64,000 nt of DNA from Pontibacter sp. G13 (GTDB taxonomy: Bacteria > Bacteroidota > Bacteroidia > J057), in contig NZ_CP134696.1 in NCBI RefSeq assembly GCF_031851795.1, positions 3,616,501 through 3,680,500 on the forward strand, written 5' to 3'. The notes below the pieces were generated by a model that made no database searches, was not told where the DNA came from, and saw only the letters and a program-made list of their open reading frames with translations. The translations under genes were made by a program, and so were the position numbers. Position 1 is the stretch's first letter, and each line of letters begins with the position of its first letter. This document shows positions 55,216 through 64,000 of this stretch, in pieces.

Positions 55216-55381
55216 GGGCGTGCCCCCGCGGTTTGTCTTGAAGTTCTCCTCTCGGCAGTTAGGTCGCGGGGTCGGTCCCTTCCGTACTCGCAAAGCTCGG
55301 TCTCAGATCTGGGGCCGAAAGATCGGCGGCCCCAGATCTGAGACGCTGCCTGACGGCAGCCACTTCAGGCACCTCACGCCC
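55216..55381. repeat. 166-bp nested inverted-repeat element (REP/MITE-like)
   Basis: The segment is bounded by GGGCGTG (55216-55222) and its reverse complement CACGCCC (55375-55381). Inside is a perfect 17-bp inverted repeat, GTCTCAGATCTGGGGCC (55300-55316) with its complement at 55328-55344, and directly after it a GCTGCC-tgac-GGCAGC hairpin (55345-55360). It is G+C-richer than its surroundings and lies exactly between the terminators of two convergent genes. No protein-coding frame is plausible. This is the form of a REP-like or miniature mobile repeat; other genomic copies are needed to prove it. Confidence 0.6.
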
Positions 55382-55436
55382 CGCATGCCAGCCGCACACC
55401 TACCGCGAGTCCTCTCCCTGAACTTCCAAAAGCAAA

Positions 55437-55466
55437 AAGCGAGACCGCGCAATCGCAGCCTCGCTT
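55437..55466 (-). terminator. Probable terminator after the DUF255 gene
   Basis: On the minus strand AAGCGAG and CTCGCTT pair around a 16-nt loop, followed by TTTTGC. It lies 24 bp past the stop. Confidence 0.5.
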
Positions 55467-55489
55467 ATTCTGGGATCGAGGATGATCCT

Positions 55490-57589
55490 TTATTTCATCT
55501 GTTCTCTGGCAGCAGCAACATCCTGAACGGGGAGCTTGCAGACTTTTTGCTGACACACATAAATGGTCGTCGTACCGGGCACCAACTTCCGCTCCAACAA
55601 CGGCAATTTGCCTTCTGAAGCCCCTCCCATCAGCAATACATTCGGCGCAAACGCTTGATCCCATTCCGCAGCAAACTCAGCCCAATTGTCTCCGAGAATC
55701 GCAACCTCAAAGGGGGAATATGTCAATTTCAACATGAGTTGTGCCCATTGTGCATAATATGCCCCATTTTCCCTGCTACTGGCTGCTACGGCCTGAGCCA
55801 TTTGCGCAGCTCGATCCAGATATTCCTCCTTTTCGAGGTAGGTTCCCAAATCAAATAAGCTGGTAGCCAAAAGAGAATTGGAGCTTGGGATCACATTATC
55901 GGGGATTTCGCGCGGCCTCGTGATGAGGGGATCATCCGTGTCGGAAGTCAAGAAAAAGAAAGGGGAAGCGTCATCGCTGAAATGCGTGATGGCATACTGC
56001 ATCAATTCGTCAGCCTCCATCAGCCATTTTTCATCAAAGGTCGCCTGATACAGCGCGATGTATGCTTGGGTAACTGCCCCATAATCATCCGCAAAAGCTG
56101 GGATGACGGCCTTGCCATCTTTGTAGTTTCGGAGAAGCCCACCGTCCGATGTCCGCATATTTTCCTCGATAAAGGCTGCATTCTTTAATGCGGTTTCCAG
56201 ATAAGCGGGGTTCCTGAAAACGCGGTATGCGTCCACATAGCCTTTGAGCATAAGTCCGTTCCAACCCGCCAAAATTTTATCATCCAGACCGGGCTTGACT
56301 CTTTTTTCGCGCTTCTCAAATAGGACTTTACGATTCTGATCCAATTGGAGGCTGAACTCCTCCGGCTCCATATCGAATTTCTTCGCGACTTCAGCAAGAT
56401 TCTGCCGATAGTAGAGAATGTTGGTTTCCTCCCAATTCCCTTTCGGCTGGATCTCATAGAAATCCTTGAATGCCTTGGCTTGCATGCCCAAGGTTTTCAT
56501 GATTTCCTTCTCGGTCCACGTGTAGAACTTTCCTTCCTCGCCCTCGCTATCTGCGTCATAGGAAGCATAGAAACCGCCTGTTTCGTCCGTCCATTCCCGA
56601 TTCACAAAAGCAAGCGTTTCCTCCACAATCCGCTTATACAACGGCTTTTTCGTCAGTTGATAAGCATGCGCATACAGGGAGACCAATTGTCCGTTGTCGT
56701 AGAGCATCTTTTCGAAGTGGGGCACTTTCCACTCTGCATCGGTAGAGTATCTCGCAAATCCGCCTCCCAACTGGTCATATATTCCTCCAGCGGCCATTTC
56801 ATCCAATGAGGTAGTCACCAAATTGAGAGATTGCTGATCACCAGTTTGGGCATGATATTGAAGCAGAAATTCATGAATAGAAGGCATGGGGAATTTGGGG
56901 GCCTTATTCAACCCACCCAACTGGGGGTCCATTCGGCTGACGATCCCTCCGGCAATTCCATCCAATTGTTCAGGCTCCCAAGTCGAGGAAGAAGCAACAG
57001 GCGGAAGGACATCTGCTTGCTTGATACCAGCAGTCAGTTGTTCGGCAAATTGACTCAACTGGTCGGGCTGGGTCTGCTTGAGATTGACGAAATGCTCCAG
57101 CACCTCCACCCATTTGTCCTTGGGAAAATAAGTGCCCGCAAACAGGGGCCTACCATCTGGCAAAGCAATCGCATTGAGTGGCCAGCCACCACGACCCGAA
57201 ATCAGATATGCAGCATTCATGTAAATCTGATCCACATCGGGACGCTCCTCCCGATCGACCTTGATGGACACGAAATGCTCATTCATGAGTTTGGCGACAG
57301 CAGTATCCTCAAAGGATTCGTGCTCCATTACATGGCACCAATGACATGCGGCATATCCCACAGAAACGATCAACAACTTGTCGGTAGATTCCGCGAGCTC
57401 CAGCGCTTCTTTTCCCCAGGGATACCAATCGACGGGGTTGTGGGCATGCTGAAGCAAATAGGGGCTATTGGTATGGATCAATGCATTGGTGTATGCATGG
57501 GATTCGGTTTTCTGCTGGGATTGACAGGCAGAGAACCATCCTAGAATAGCGAGGAGCCCAAGCCCTCGAACAAATGAGCAAGATTTCAT
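55490..57589 (-). CDS. DUF255/SPATA20-like thioredoxin-domain lipoprotein
   Basis: A 699-residue protein. A lipoprotein signal ([17 protein letters not shown], Cys near residue 22) leads into the DUF255 thioredoxin-like domain: [18 protein letters not shown], the CxxC of [29 protein letters not shown] and [15 protein letters not shown]. An (alpha/alpha)-barrel glycosidase-like domain makes up the rest. YyaL/SPATA20 family members are usually cytoplasmic; a lipidated form here would place it in the envelope. The ATG at 57589 is chosen because the signal starts there. It follows the DUF4159 gene by 23 bp, a likely operon. The reaction is unknown. Confidence 0.88.
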   Translation of the reverse strand: MKSCSFVRGLGLLAILGWFSACQSQQKTESHAYTNALIHTNSPYLLQHAHNPVDWYPWGKEALELAESTDKLLIVSVGYAACHWCHVMEHESFEDTAVAKLMNEHFVSIKVDREERPDVDQIYMNAAYLISGRGGWPLNAIALPDGRPLFAGTYFPKDKWVEVLEHFVNLKQTQPDQLSQFAEQLTAGIKQADVLPPVASSSTWEPEQLDGIAGGIVSRMDPQLGGLNKAPKFPMPSIHEFLLQYHAQTGDQQSLNLVTTSLDEMAAGGIYDQLGGGFARYSTDAEWKVPHFEKMLYDNGQLVSLYAHAYQLTKKPLYKRIVEETLAFVNREWTDETGGFYASYDADSEGEEGKFYTWTEKEIMKTLGMQAKAFKDFYEIQPKGNWEETNILYYRQNLAEVAKKFDMEPEEFSLQLDQNRKVLFEKREKRVKPGLDDKILAGWNGLMLKGYVDAYRVFRNPAYLETALKNAAFIEENMRTSDGGLLRNYKDGKAVIPAFADDYGAVTQAYIALYQATFDEKWLMEADELMQYAITHFSDDASPFFFLTSDTDDPLITRPREIPDNVIPSSNSLLATSLFDLGTYLEKEEYLDRAAQMAQAVAASSRENGAYYAQWAQLMLKLTYSPFEVAILGDNWAEFAAEWDQAFAPNVLLMGGASEGKLPLLERKLVPGTTTIYVCQQKVCKLPVQDVAAAREQMK

Positions 57590-57612
57590 GTAAGGTTCGG
57601 TATTGAAAAAGA

Positions 57613-58311
57613 TCAATGGTTCAGTGCCCAAAGCAAAATATTGGCACCCATCTGCAAAGCCATTTCACGGACTTCCACCGGATCATTGTGGACAGTGGTG
57701 TCCTCCCATCCATCGCCAAGATCCGTCTCATAGGTGTAGAAGCAGACGATTCTACCTTCCCAAATCAACGCCAGCCCTTGAGGCGGCTTCCCATCGTGTT
57801 CGTGAATTTTGGGCAGTCCCTTTTCAAAGAGAAAATGCTCTCGGTAAATCCCATGATTGAAGGGAAGCTCCACCCATTCCAATTCAGGAAAGACCTTTTT
57901 CATCTCTCTCCGGATGTATTTGTCCAAGCCATAGTTGTCATCCACATGGAGAAAACCGCCTGATATCAGGTACATTCTCAGATTTTTTGCCTCGGCATCA
58001 GAAAAATTCACATTTCCATGACCGGTCATATAGACAAATGGATATTGGAAAATTTGCGAGCCACCGGGTTCCACGAGATCCTCGGTTTCGGCCAGATTGG
58101 CCATCGTCTCTTCATTGACAAACTTGATCAAGTTGGGGACTGAGGATGGATTTGCGTACCAATCACCTCCGCCCTCGTATTTCAGTTTCCCAATTTTGAT
58201 TTGGGTACCACCGGACTGAGCAGACAGGTCAGCATAGGCGATCAGCAATCCACACAGCATCAACATGATGGGTCGATACAACCGCCGAAAAAGGTTTGAA
58301 AGTCTCGTCAT
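57613..58311 (-). CDS. DUF4159 domain secreted protein
   Basis: A 232-residue protein with a signal peptide ending DLSAQ near residue 32. The DUF4159 domain shows [28 protein letters not shown], then [37 protein letters not shown], and near the end [13 protein letters not shown]. The layout resembles a glutamine-amidotransferase-like fold without an obvious catalytic cysteine. The function is unknown. It is the first gene of a two-gene transcript with the DUF255 lipoprotein. Confidence 0.87.
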   Translation of the reverse strand: MTRLSNLFRRLYRPIMLMLCGLLIAYADLSAQSGGTQIKIGKLKYEGGGDWYANPSSVPNLIKFVNEETMANLAETEDLVEPGGSQIFQYPFVYMTGHGNVNFSDAEAKNLRMYLISGGFLHVDDNYGLDKYIRREMKKVFPELEWVELPFNHGIYREHFLFEKGLPKIHEHDGKPPQGLALIWEGRIVCFYTYETDLGDGWEDTTVHNDPVEVREMALQMGANILLWALNH

Positions 58312-58470
58312 GGTTCTGAAAAATTACTTGGAGGATGGGCGAAAAAAATTGCATTTTCAGGAACAAGCCTGTGGGGTAAATTAAACGCCGAGAAAGAGGT
58401 TTTGCCTTCTGGCTATAGCGCCCATCTGGCTGGTAATTCTCAAATTCTCGATTAACTCTGCGAAAACCAA

Positions 58471-59133
58471 ATGATTCATTCTTCCACGTTCGAATTCCTG
58501 AGCAATCTAGCCTCAAACAACCACAAAGAATGGTTTGACGAGAATCGCAGTGATTATGAAGCGGCCAAGGAAAACATGCTGGAAGTAGTGGATCAATTGC
58601 TGGATGGACTCTCAGAGCATCACCCCGAAATGGCCAGCATCCGCCCCAAGGACTGCCTTTTCCGGATTAATCGAGACATTCGGTTCTCCAAAAACAAGGC
58701 TCCCTACAAAGTCAACATGGGCGCCTACATGAATCCTGGCGGCAAGAAATCGCCATTGCCTGGCTATTACCTCCATATTCAGCCCGGAGATTGTTTTGTG
58801 GGAGGCGGCATTTATAAGCCTGCTGCCGAGCACCTCAAACTGATTCGGAGTCATATCGAGCAATATCCCGACGAGCTTCGAGCAATCATGAAATCAGAAG
58901 ATTTTGTCTCGACGTTTGGAGAAATTCGGGGTGAGGAGCTCAAATCTGCCCCAAAGGGCTATCCGAAGGATCATCCGGACATTGACCTGCTCCGAAAAAA
59001 AGGATTCACTGGGATCAAGTCTTTCGCAGATACCTCCACCCAAGATCCGCAATTCGTCCAACAAGCGCTGAATGACTATCAAGCACTTTACCGACTCAAT
59101 GATTATTTAGCAGAAGCACTTCAAACCGCTTAA
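58471..59133 (+). CDS. DUF2461 family protein
   Basis: A 220-residue cytoplasmic protein matching DUF2461 (TIGR02453) throughout: FEFLSNLASNNHKEWFDENRSDYEAAKE at the start, IRPKDCLFRINRDIRFSKNKAPYKVNMGAYM in the middle, GYYLHIQPGDCFVGGGIYKP, and LKSAPKGYPKDHPDIDLLRKKGF. The function is not known. It is divergent from the DUF4159 gene and is followed by a secreted protein gene after 4 bp. Confidence 0.9.
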   Translation: MIHSSTFEFLSNLASNNHKEWFDENRSDYEAAKENMLEVVDQLLDGLSEHHPEMASIRPKDCLFRINRDIRFSKNKAPYKVNMGAYMNPGGKKSPLPGYYLHIQPGDCFVGGGIYKPAAEHLKLIRSHIEQYPDELRAIMKSEDFVSTFGEIRGEELKSAPKGYPKDHPDIDLLRKKGFTGIKSFADTSTQDPQFVQQALNDYQALYRLNDYLAEALQTA

Positions 59134-59137
59134 TTCC

Positions 59138-59833
59138 ATGAAAACTATCCCATCCCTCTTCATCACCGCCATATTGCTGGTTTGTGCTACCTTTTCGGGA
59201 AAGGCGCAAGACCTCATTGTACAGCTGGACGATACTGAAATCATCGCTTCGATCGTGTCGATGGATCATCGCAAAATCGAATACCATGAATATGGGGACA
59301 CATTGGGCAATCCGTCCAAGATTTCCCTGAACGATGTCTACATGGTCATCTTTGAGGATGGTATGGAGCAGTACTTTCATCTAGATCCTACCCAAACCAT
59401 TCAATATGTAAATCCTCTTCCAAGCGGCGGAAGTTGGCCCTCATCTAATCCCCAATATTCCAATTCTCAAACTCGGGTATCTATGACCCCCAACCTTGAG
59501 ACGGACCAGTTTACCTACATGGACGGTCAGCAAGATGCCGCCACCTACTACACCGGGAAAAAAGCCTTTTGGGCGACCTTCGGAACCAGCGTGATCCCCG
59601 GTTATGGTTTTATTACTGGAGCGGTAACGGGCGGAATTGTAGCAGCCGTGCCTCCTCAGCCAGCTGCAGGTCAGGTAGGCAATCTCAATGCCTATCACTA
59701 TAACCTAGAGTATCAGGCGGGATATAATCGGGAAGCCAAAAGGATTAAATCCAGAAAAGCCCTCAAGGGATATGGGGTAGGTATTCTGACCCAGACCTTG
59801 CTGTTTTTGCTATTGGTCGCCGCTGCCAATTAG
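59138..59833 (+). CDS. Hypothetical secreted/membrane protein
   Basis: An unrecognised 231-residue protein. A signal peptide ends KAQ near residue 23. The first 60 mature residues have the exported beta module DLIVQLDDTEIIASIVSMDHRKIEYHEYG ... ISLNDVYMVIFEDGMEQYF, similar in plan to the N terminus of the protein at 14148. The C-terminal half has a glycine-rich hydrophobic segment (TSVIPGYGFITGAVTGGIVAAV) and a terminal membrane helix (GVGILTQTLLFLLLVAAAN). Its 3' end overlaps the convergent GNAT gene by 24 bp. Confidence 0.75.
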   Translation: MKTIPSLFITAILLVCATFSGKAQDLIVQLDDTEIIASIVSMDHRKIEYHEYGDTLGNPSKISLNDVYMVIFEDGMEQYFHLDPTQTIQYVNPLPSGGSWPSSNPQYSNSQTRVSMTPNLETDQFTYMDGQQDAATYYTGKKAFWATFGTSVIPGYGFITGAVTGGIVAAVPPQPAAGQVGNLNAYHYNLEYQAGYNREAKRIKSRKALKGYGVGILTQTLLFLLLVAAAN

Positions 59834-60670
59834 GTCAAGCTTCATCTCATACTGACTCAGGAACCTACTCATTCCCATCGCTTCGAAGAAAAGATTGATA
59901 GGTAGGTGGGAATCATCTACGTTGATAATCACCAATGAAACCGCGCACCTACGCTGCATTTCTGCTAGAAGTGCAGTTCCCATTCCTCGTCTCCGGTATT
60001 GGGGGTCCACCGAAATATTCACAATTCTTCCACTGGCTGGAATCCAAACGGCCAGGGCCACCCAGTCGCCTTGAAATTTCATCCCCAACCATTCATAATC
60101 ACCAAATGTACGGAAGATAGCACGTGGACTTGCTCCCCAAGCTGGCTGGCAATCCGCCCATTGGACAAGTGCTTGGAGGGAAGGATTAGGCCATTGGGCA
60201 AATGCATATTCCCCGTTTTGTGGAGAAGTATTGGAGACATTTCCTCGGTAGCAATGCAAAGTTCGTTGAATACGAAAGCCGATAGATTTATACACGTGCA
60301 ATGCAACGTCATTACCTATGATCACCTCCAGCAGACACTGTTCAATGCCTTGTTTCAACAATCGAGGTAATAGGTTTTCAAACATTTTCCGAGTTCCAGA
60401 ATTGCCCCTAGCTTGCGGTACAATTCCAGTAGCGGCATCATAAGCCGTCCATTTTCCATTCCATTCATCGATACCCATCAGGGTCAATCCCACCAGTTTG
60501 TTTTCCTCAAACATGCCCACGCTAAGGCCTTTATTGACCCCATCTCGAATCATCCTTTGCCGAAATTCTGACGGACTTTGTTTAATGGAAATCATATAGT
60601 CCTCAAACGCAGCGTTCACGCACTGGTGAATTTGCAGAAAAGAAAACGTAGCGAGAGATTTAAATTTCAT
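59810..60670 (-). CDS. Double GNAT-domain N-acetyltransferase
   Basis: A 286-residue protein with two GNAT folds. The first (about residues 1-150) has a degenerate acetyl-CoA loop (VPQARGNSGTRKMFENLLPRLL) and LHVYKSIGFRIQRTLHCY. The second (about 165-280) has the canonical loop VDPQYRRRGMGTALLAEMQRR and LFFEAMGMSRFLSQYEMKL. In such tandem proteins one copy usually carries the activity. The acceptor is unknown. It converges with the secreted gene at 59138, sharing 24 bp. Confidence 0.87.
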   Translation of the reverse strand: MKFKSLATFSFLQIHQCVNAAFEDYMISIKQSPSEFRQRMIRDGVNKGLSVGMFEENKLVGLTLMGIDEWNGKWTAYDAATGIVPQARGNSGTRKMFENLLPRLLKQGIEQCLLEVIIGNDVALHVYKSIGFRIQRTLHCYRGNVSNTSPQNGEYAFAQWPNPSLQALVQWADCQPAWGASPRAIFRTFGDYEWLGMKFQGDWVALAVWIPASGRIVNISVDPQYRRRGMGTALLAEMQRRCAVSLVIINVDDSHLPINLFFEAMGMSRFLSQYEMKLDLIGSGDQ

Positions 60671-60813
60671 GTAACTTGATCTTTCATATAGAATTAAGGC
60701 GATCTTCCCAATCCTTAAGCTCTATCATAGCTAGTTTATTTTTTGATTTAAAGCTAGCAAAACGCCCACAACTATTTGCCATATACTTATTTCGCAACAA
60801 CTGACATTTTCAA

Positions 60814-62073
60814 ATGATCAGAAGAGATTTCATGCGGCGTTTTTTAGTTTCCGCAGTTGGAGGAATTGCCATCCCATTCTCCACTACAGCTAGGCCAGTT
60901 CCCAAACGAATGGTCTCTGTTCACGGACCAAACTGGGAGCGGGTCAGGTCTGAGTACGCACTTTCGGACTCTATCCTTAATTTTCACAATGCTGGGCTCA
61001 ATCCTACTCCCAGACGCATTTCCAAGCGACTAAGTGAGCTCACCGCTCAGGCAAATGAAGTTCCTGCCTTAAGCCAATTCCGCCAGATGCCACGAATGGT
61101 CGTCGAAGTAAGAGAGAAAATGGCCAGTTTTTTAGGATGCAAGCCTACCGAATTATCTTTCCAAGTCAACACGACTCAGGCATTGGAAACGATCTTGTTA
61201 GGGATGGATTTACCCGAGCACGCAGAGATCCTCACTTCAGATCAAGATTACCCCTCCATCCTCAATACACTTGACCTACTTCAGCGCCGGAAAAACATCA
61301 AGGTTGTCAAGGTTTCCTTACCCACACCAACAAGTGATGACGAAGCACTGATAGAATCCTTTCGAGCAGCCATAACGCCGCAAACCCGAGTACTTCTCTT
61401 CAGTCACATCATCAATATCAACGGGCAAATTCTCCCAGCCAAGAAATTATGTGATTTAGCCAAGGAGCATGGAATCCTTTCGGTTGTGGATGGTGCCCAT
61501 GCAGTTGGACAACTTCCTGTCAACCTTTCTCAAATTGGTTGCGATTGCTATGCGACGAGTTTTCACAAATGGGTGGGAGCTCCTGTAGGCAATGGGGGCA
61601 TGTACATACGGGAAGATTTGATTCCTGATATTTGGCCAAATTGGGGAGCACCAGTGGGGCAAGAGCATTCAATCGAAAAATTTGAGCACAGTGGTACGCA
61701 CCCACTCCCTATTCGGATTGCCTTAGAGGATGCGCTTGATTTCCATCTTGGGATTGGCACAGAAAATAAACGTTCAAGGCTGTTGGAGCTTAACAAATGG
61801 TGGATAGATGAGGTCAAAAAGTTGCCAAAGGTGTACTTCAATAGCCCATTGGAAGAAAGCCATCGTTCCTCAATAATCAATGTGGGAATCACGGGTTGGT
61901 CTCCCGACAAACTATCTACCTACCTACGAAAGGAATGGAAAGTATTCACAAGCATCTCCATGCACCCACAAGCGAAAGGAATAAGAGTTTCCCCCAATGT
62001 CTATACATCTAGACAGGATGTGGAAACGCTCATTTTGGGCATTAAGCAAGCGCACCAATCAGCTCCTGAATAA
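60814..62073 (+). CDS. Class V aminotransferase-fold PLP enzyme with Tat-like signal
   Basis: A 419-residue PLP enzyme related to isopenicillin-N epimerases and cysteine desulfurase-like proteins. The N terminus MIRRDFMRRFLVSAVGGIAIPFSTTA has paired arginines before a hydrophobic stretch, as in Tat signals, which would place a folded enzyme in the periplasm. The catalytic core has ELSFQVNTTQALETILLG, the PLP-binding Asp in SVVDGAHAVGQLPV, and the Schiff-base lysine in TSFHKWVGAPVGNGGMYI. A C-terminal small domain follows. The substrate is unknown. It converges with the TPR gene with only 1 bp between stops. Confidence 0.86.
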   Translation: MIRRDFMRRFLVSAVGGIAIPFSTTARPVPKRMVSVHGPNWERVRSEYALSDSILNFHNAGLNPTPRRISKRLSELTAQANEVPALSQFRQMPRMVVEVREKMASFLGCKPTELSFQVNTTQALETILLGMDLPEHAEILTSDQDYPSILNTLDLLQRRKNIKVVKVSLPTPTSDDEALIESFRAAITPQTRVLLFSHIININGQILPAKKLCDLAKEHGILSVVDGAHAVGQLPVNLSQIGCDCYATSFHKWVGAPVGNGGMYIREDLIPDIWPNWGAPVGQEHSIEKFEHSGTHPLPIRIALEDALDFHLGIGTENKRSRLLELNKWWIDEVKKLPKVYFNSPLEESHRSSIINVGITGWSPDKLSTYLRKEWKVFTSISMHPQAKGIRVSPNVYTSRQDVETLILGIKQAHQSAPE

Positions 62074-62074
62074 G

Positions 62075-63931
62075 CTATTGGTTCAACACACTTTGTATTT
62101 CGTCATAAAATGTGTCTTCAATTTCTTGTTTCTCCTGAGGATCCGTATTCAATTCAATTGCCTTCAAGGCTCCATACCCAGCATCTTCTTTCATTCCCCA
62201 AGCCTTGGAGACCAACGCATAATAAAACCATAGTTCCGAATCTTGCGTGTTCAGCTCTACCGCTTGCCCAATCAGCGCATTGGCGATATCCCATTCTTTT
62301 CGGGCAACTAAGATTTCCATCAACTCCTTAATTGCCCCAAATGCCAATGGATCAGCTTCTCTGGTTTGGGTCCAATTCAAAATGGCTTGGGAAGTGTCCC
62401 CTTTCGCCAAAGCTGCCTGGGCTACGATAAATTTCTTTTCAGTACTTTCTGGGATCTCTTGAATAAGAGAATCGAAGGACGCTGACTTTCCTTGAGCAAG
62501 GAAACTCTGAGCCAATTCCAGCTTTAGATTCACATCGTCAGGGAAACGCTCCAAGCCATATTGCGCATTAGAAGTCGCCATAGGATCACCATATCGGTTG
62601 TAAATCCGAGACATTTCCACATAAGGGGATGCAGTAGAGGAATCCAAGGCAATCACTTCTCGGAACGCCTCAAGTGCATGCGAGAATTGCCCGAGGCTGT
62701 CCGCATAGATTCCGACTCGCATCCGATCATCCAAGGTCAATTTGGCGGGATCGTATTCCATCATCGCGAAAACAGGCTCGTGATATGCCAGTAGGAGCAT
62801 GGATAATTCCTTTGAGCATTCTTCAAAAAGCGATTCCTGCTCGCCTCGCAGCATGGTCAACCTTACGGAAGCTGTGTCAAGCTTTCTTTGATCGAGTAGC
62901 ATCCAAGCAGCATAAAGGCTGCCATAGGGATCTCCCCCTTCTGCCTGCTGCTCAAAATAATACTGCGCCATTTCGGGCACTCCTCGCTTTGCATATAGAA
63001 GTCCCAAGAGATTTCCGGCTTCCCTTTTTGCCTCATCAGAAGTCGAAATCAAATAATCGATTCGACTCTTTGCTAACAGGAGAGAGTCTTGTTGAAACTG
63101 CCGATAAGCATCCAATAACATGACGGACAGGGTAGGCTGCACCTTCAAAAGCTCCTGAGTTTCCAGCGCATTAAATTGACCTGTCTTGATCTTGTACAAT
63201 TCCTCATTATACTTTTCAGGACCTTCCATTGGACCTTCCCAAACTCCCTGAGGCTCGGGCAACTCCCAATCGTACGCAAGTTGGGCAAATCGGCGATAGG
63301 TCTCCAAACTCCGAGAATTGGGCGCAGATTCCAGTCCAAGCTTCAGAAATTCTTGAGCTTCATCTAGCTTTCCGTTTTCAAGGTAAACTCTAGATAGATT
63401 TACATACCCACCCGTCAACTTGTCATCCAGTAACAAAGCCTGTCTGTAATTTTCTACCGCATGATCGGGTTCACCATACAAGGCGTACCAAGTTCCAAGC
63501 GAAGCCATGAGTTCGCTAGAATGGGGATTTTTTTGAATCGAGCGTTCTAAGTATCGCTTCGAGGCTTCCTGATTTTTCGTTGCCTCAATCAAATTAGCGG
63601 CATTGATAGCAGCTGGAGGAAAGGAAAAGACAGAATCCGCGAATTGGTACTCCCGAATGGCCTGTTTGCCACGATCATCATTGGTCAATGAGTAAGTGGC
63701 CAAATGATAATTTGCCTTTGGACTAAAGGGAGAAAAAAGCTTAGCGTTTGAATATTGACTGATGGCAAGCTCTCTATTTCCAGCATATTCGGCAGCATCC
63801 GCTTGGTTGCAATAGTAGGTATGCTGGAGCAGGTAAATCGTTTTCCAACCATCCAGTCCTTCTGCAAATACCCATGCACAAAGCCCAACGAGCCACACAA
63901 TCATGAAACTCACTTTTCGGCCGTACCCCAT
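62075..63931 (-). CDS. Tetratricopeptide-repeat exported protein
   Basis: A 618-residue protein made largely of TPR units, for example ASLGTWYALYGEPDHAVENYRQALLL, GGYVNLSRVYLENGKLDEAQEFLKLGLE and SPYVEMSRIYNRYGDPMATSNA. The N terminus (VSFMIVWLVGLCAWVFAEG) is a signal peptide or anchor. I choose the ATG at 63931; the frame continues open to the right window edge without another ATG (TTG at 63964 is available), so a longer version cannot be excluded. TPR proteins of this kind act as scaffolds; the partner is unknown. No peptidase or kinase domain is fused. Confidence 0.82.
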   Translation of the reverse strand: MGYGRKVSFMIVWLVGLCAWVFAEGLDGWKTIYLLQHTYYCNQADAAEYAGNRELAISQYSNAKLFSPFSPKANYHLATYSLTNDDRGKQAIREYQFADSVFSFPPAAINAANLIEATKNQEASKRYLERSIQKNPHSSELMASLGTWYALYGEPDHAVENYRQALLLDDKLTGGYVNLSRVYLENGKLDEAQEFLKLGLESAPNSRSLETYRRFAQLAYDWELPEPQGVWEGPMEGPEKYNEELYKIKTGQFNALETQELLKVQPTLSVMLLDAYRQFQQDSLLLAKSRIDYLISTSDEAKREAGNLLGLLYAKRGVPEMAQYYFEQQAEGGDPYGSLYAAWMLLDQRKLDTASVRLTMLRGEQESLFEECSKELSMLLLAYHEPVFAMMEYDPAKLTLDDRMRVGIYADSLGQFSHALEAFREVIALDSSTASPYVEMSRIYNRYGDPMATSNAQYGLERFPDDVNLKLELAQSFLAQGKSASFDSLIQEIPESTEKKFIVAQAALAKGDTSQAILNWTQTREADPLAFGAIKELMEILVARKEWDIANALIGQAVELNTQDSELWFYYALVSKAWGMKEDAGYGALKAIELNTDPQEKQEIEDTFYDEIQSVLNQ

Positions 63932-64000
63932 GATATAATAGAGATTGATCCGATTCTTGAGCAAAGGCCAATGGTTGGAGATGATGAAGAAAATGTGAGC

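Noticed and set aside
55007-55618. Plus-strand frame crossing the malic enzyme end and the repeat element
   Set aside because: Runs through a terminator and palindromic repeat; Arg/Pro-rich composition is a by-product of high G+C.
1-64000. CRISPR arrays, prophage, insertion sequences, defence islands
   Set aside because: No direct-repeat array, transposase, integrase, capsid or restriction gene is visible; the region reads as conserved chromosomal backbone.

Overview
This 64 kb window is a dense, mostly single-copy chromosomal region of a Bacteroidota bacterium. The evidence is direct: a full-length SprA (2,460 aa, the type IX secretion translocon), a PorZ-type T9SS factor, a secreted protein with SprB repeats and a T9SS type A C-terminal sorting domain, several outer-membrane beta-barrel proteins with 'AQ' signal-peptide ends, promoters of the Bacteroidota form TTG-N19/20-TAnnTTTG, and a zinc-less DksA-like regulator beside ileS and lspA. 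Base composition is near 50% G+C by eye. I would not name a genus; a marine or environmental Saprospiria/Cytophagia-type organism is a guess.

Layout. 1-4.0 kb: 3' end of uvrC, a DinB-fold protein, an MFS exporter (minus) and a DegQ/HtrA protease. 4.2-12.9 kb (all minus): a large T9SS cargo with an Omp28/thioredoxin-like segment and SprB repeats, a MurG-like glycosyltransferase, a small unknown ORF, an SPFH/SHOCT protein with a DUF2480 gene, hflX and a DUF6089 barrel. 13.2-17.7 kb (plus): three tightly packed genes, two of unknown function, then a secreted von Willebrand A protein. 17.8-27.0 kb (minus): sprA, ruvA and an outer-membrane barrel. 27.2-29.6 kb (plus): tsaC-type threonylcarbamoyl-AMP synthase, fructosamine kinase-like protein and a lipoprotein. 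29.6-35.1 kb (minus): an isolated nuoF, a small secreted protein and a tricorn-like S41 protease. 35.4-41.4 kb (plus): anmK, a DUF547 lipoprotein, a FAD oxidoreductase plus a NosR/NapH-like membrane iron-sulfur protein, and superoxide dismutase. 41.5-46.6 kb (minus): ileS, dksA-like, and two tandem lspA genes. 46.9-53.7 kb: a small lipoprotein (plus), then PBP1A and porZ-unknown-recO (minus). 53.9-64 kb: malic enzyme, a 166-bp nested inverted-repeat element, a DUF4159/DUF255 pair, a DUF2461 protein, a secreted unknown, a double GNAT protein, an apparently Tat-exported class V aminotransferase-fold enzyme, and a TPR protein at the right edge.

Much of the window serves the envelope: protein export (SprA, PorZ), lipoprotein maturation (two LspA), peptidoglycan synthesis and recycling (PBP1A, AnmK), envelope proteolysis (DegQ, tricorn-like) and many lipoproteins and barrels. 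A second theme is redox and stress (NuoF, the FAD/iron-sulfur membrane pair, SOD, thioredoxin-fold proteins). I saw no prophage, transposase, CRISPR array, tRNA or rRNA. The best candidates for something less described are the FAD/polyferredoxin membrane module, the tandem lspA pair, the nested-repeat element at 55.2-55.4 kb, and the unknown proteins embedded in conserved operons.
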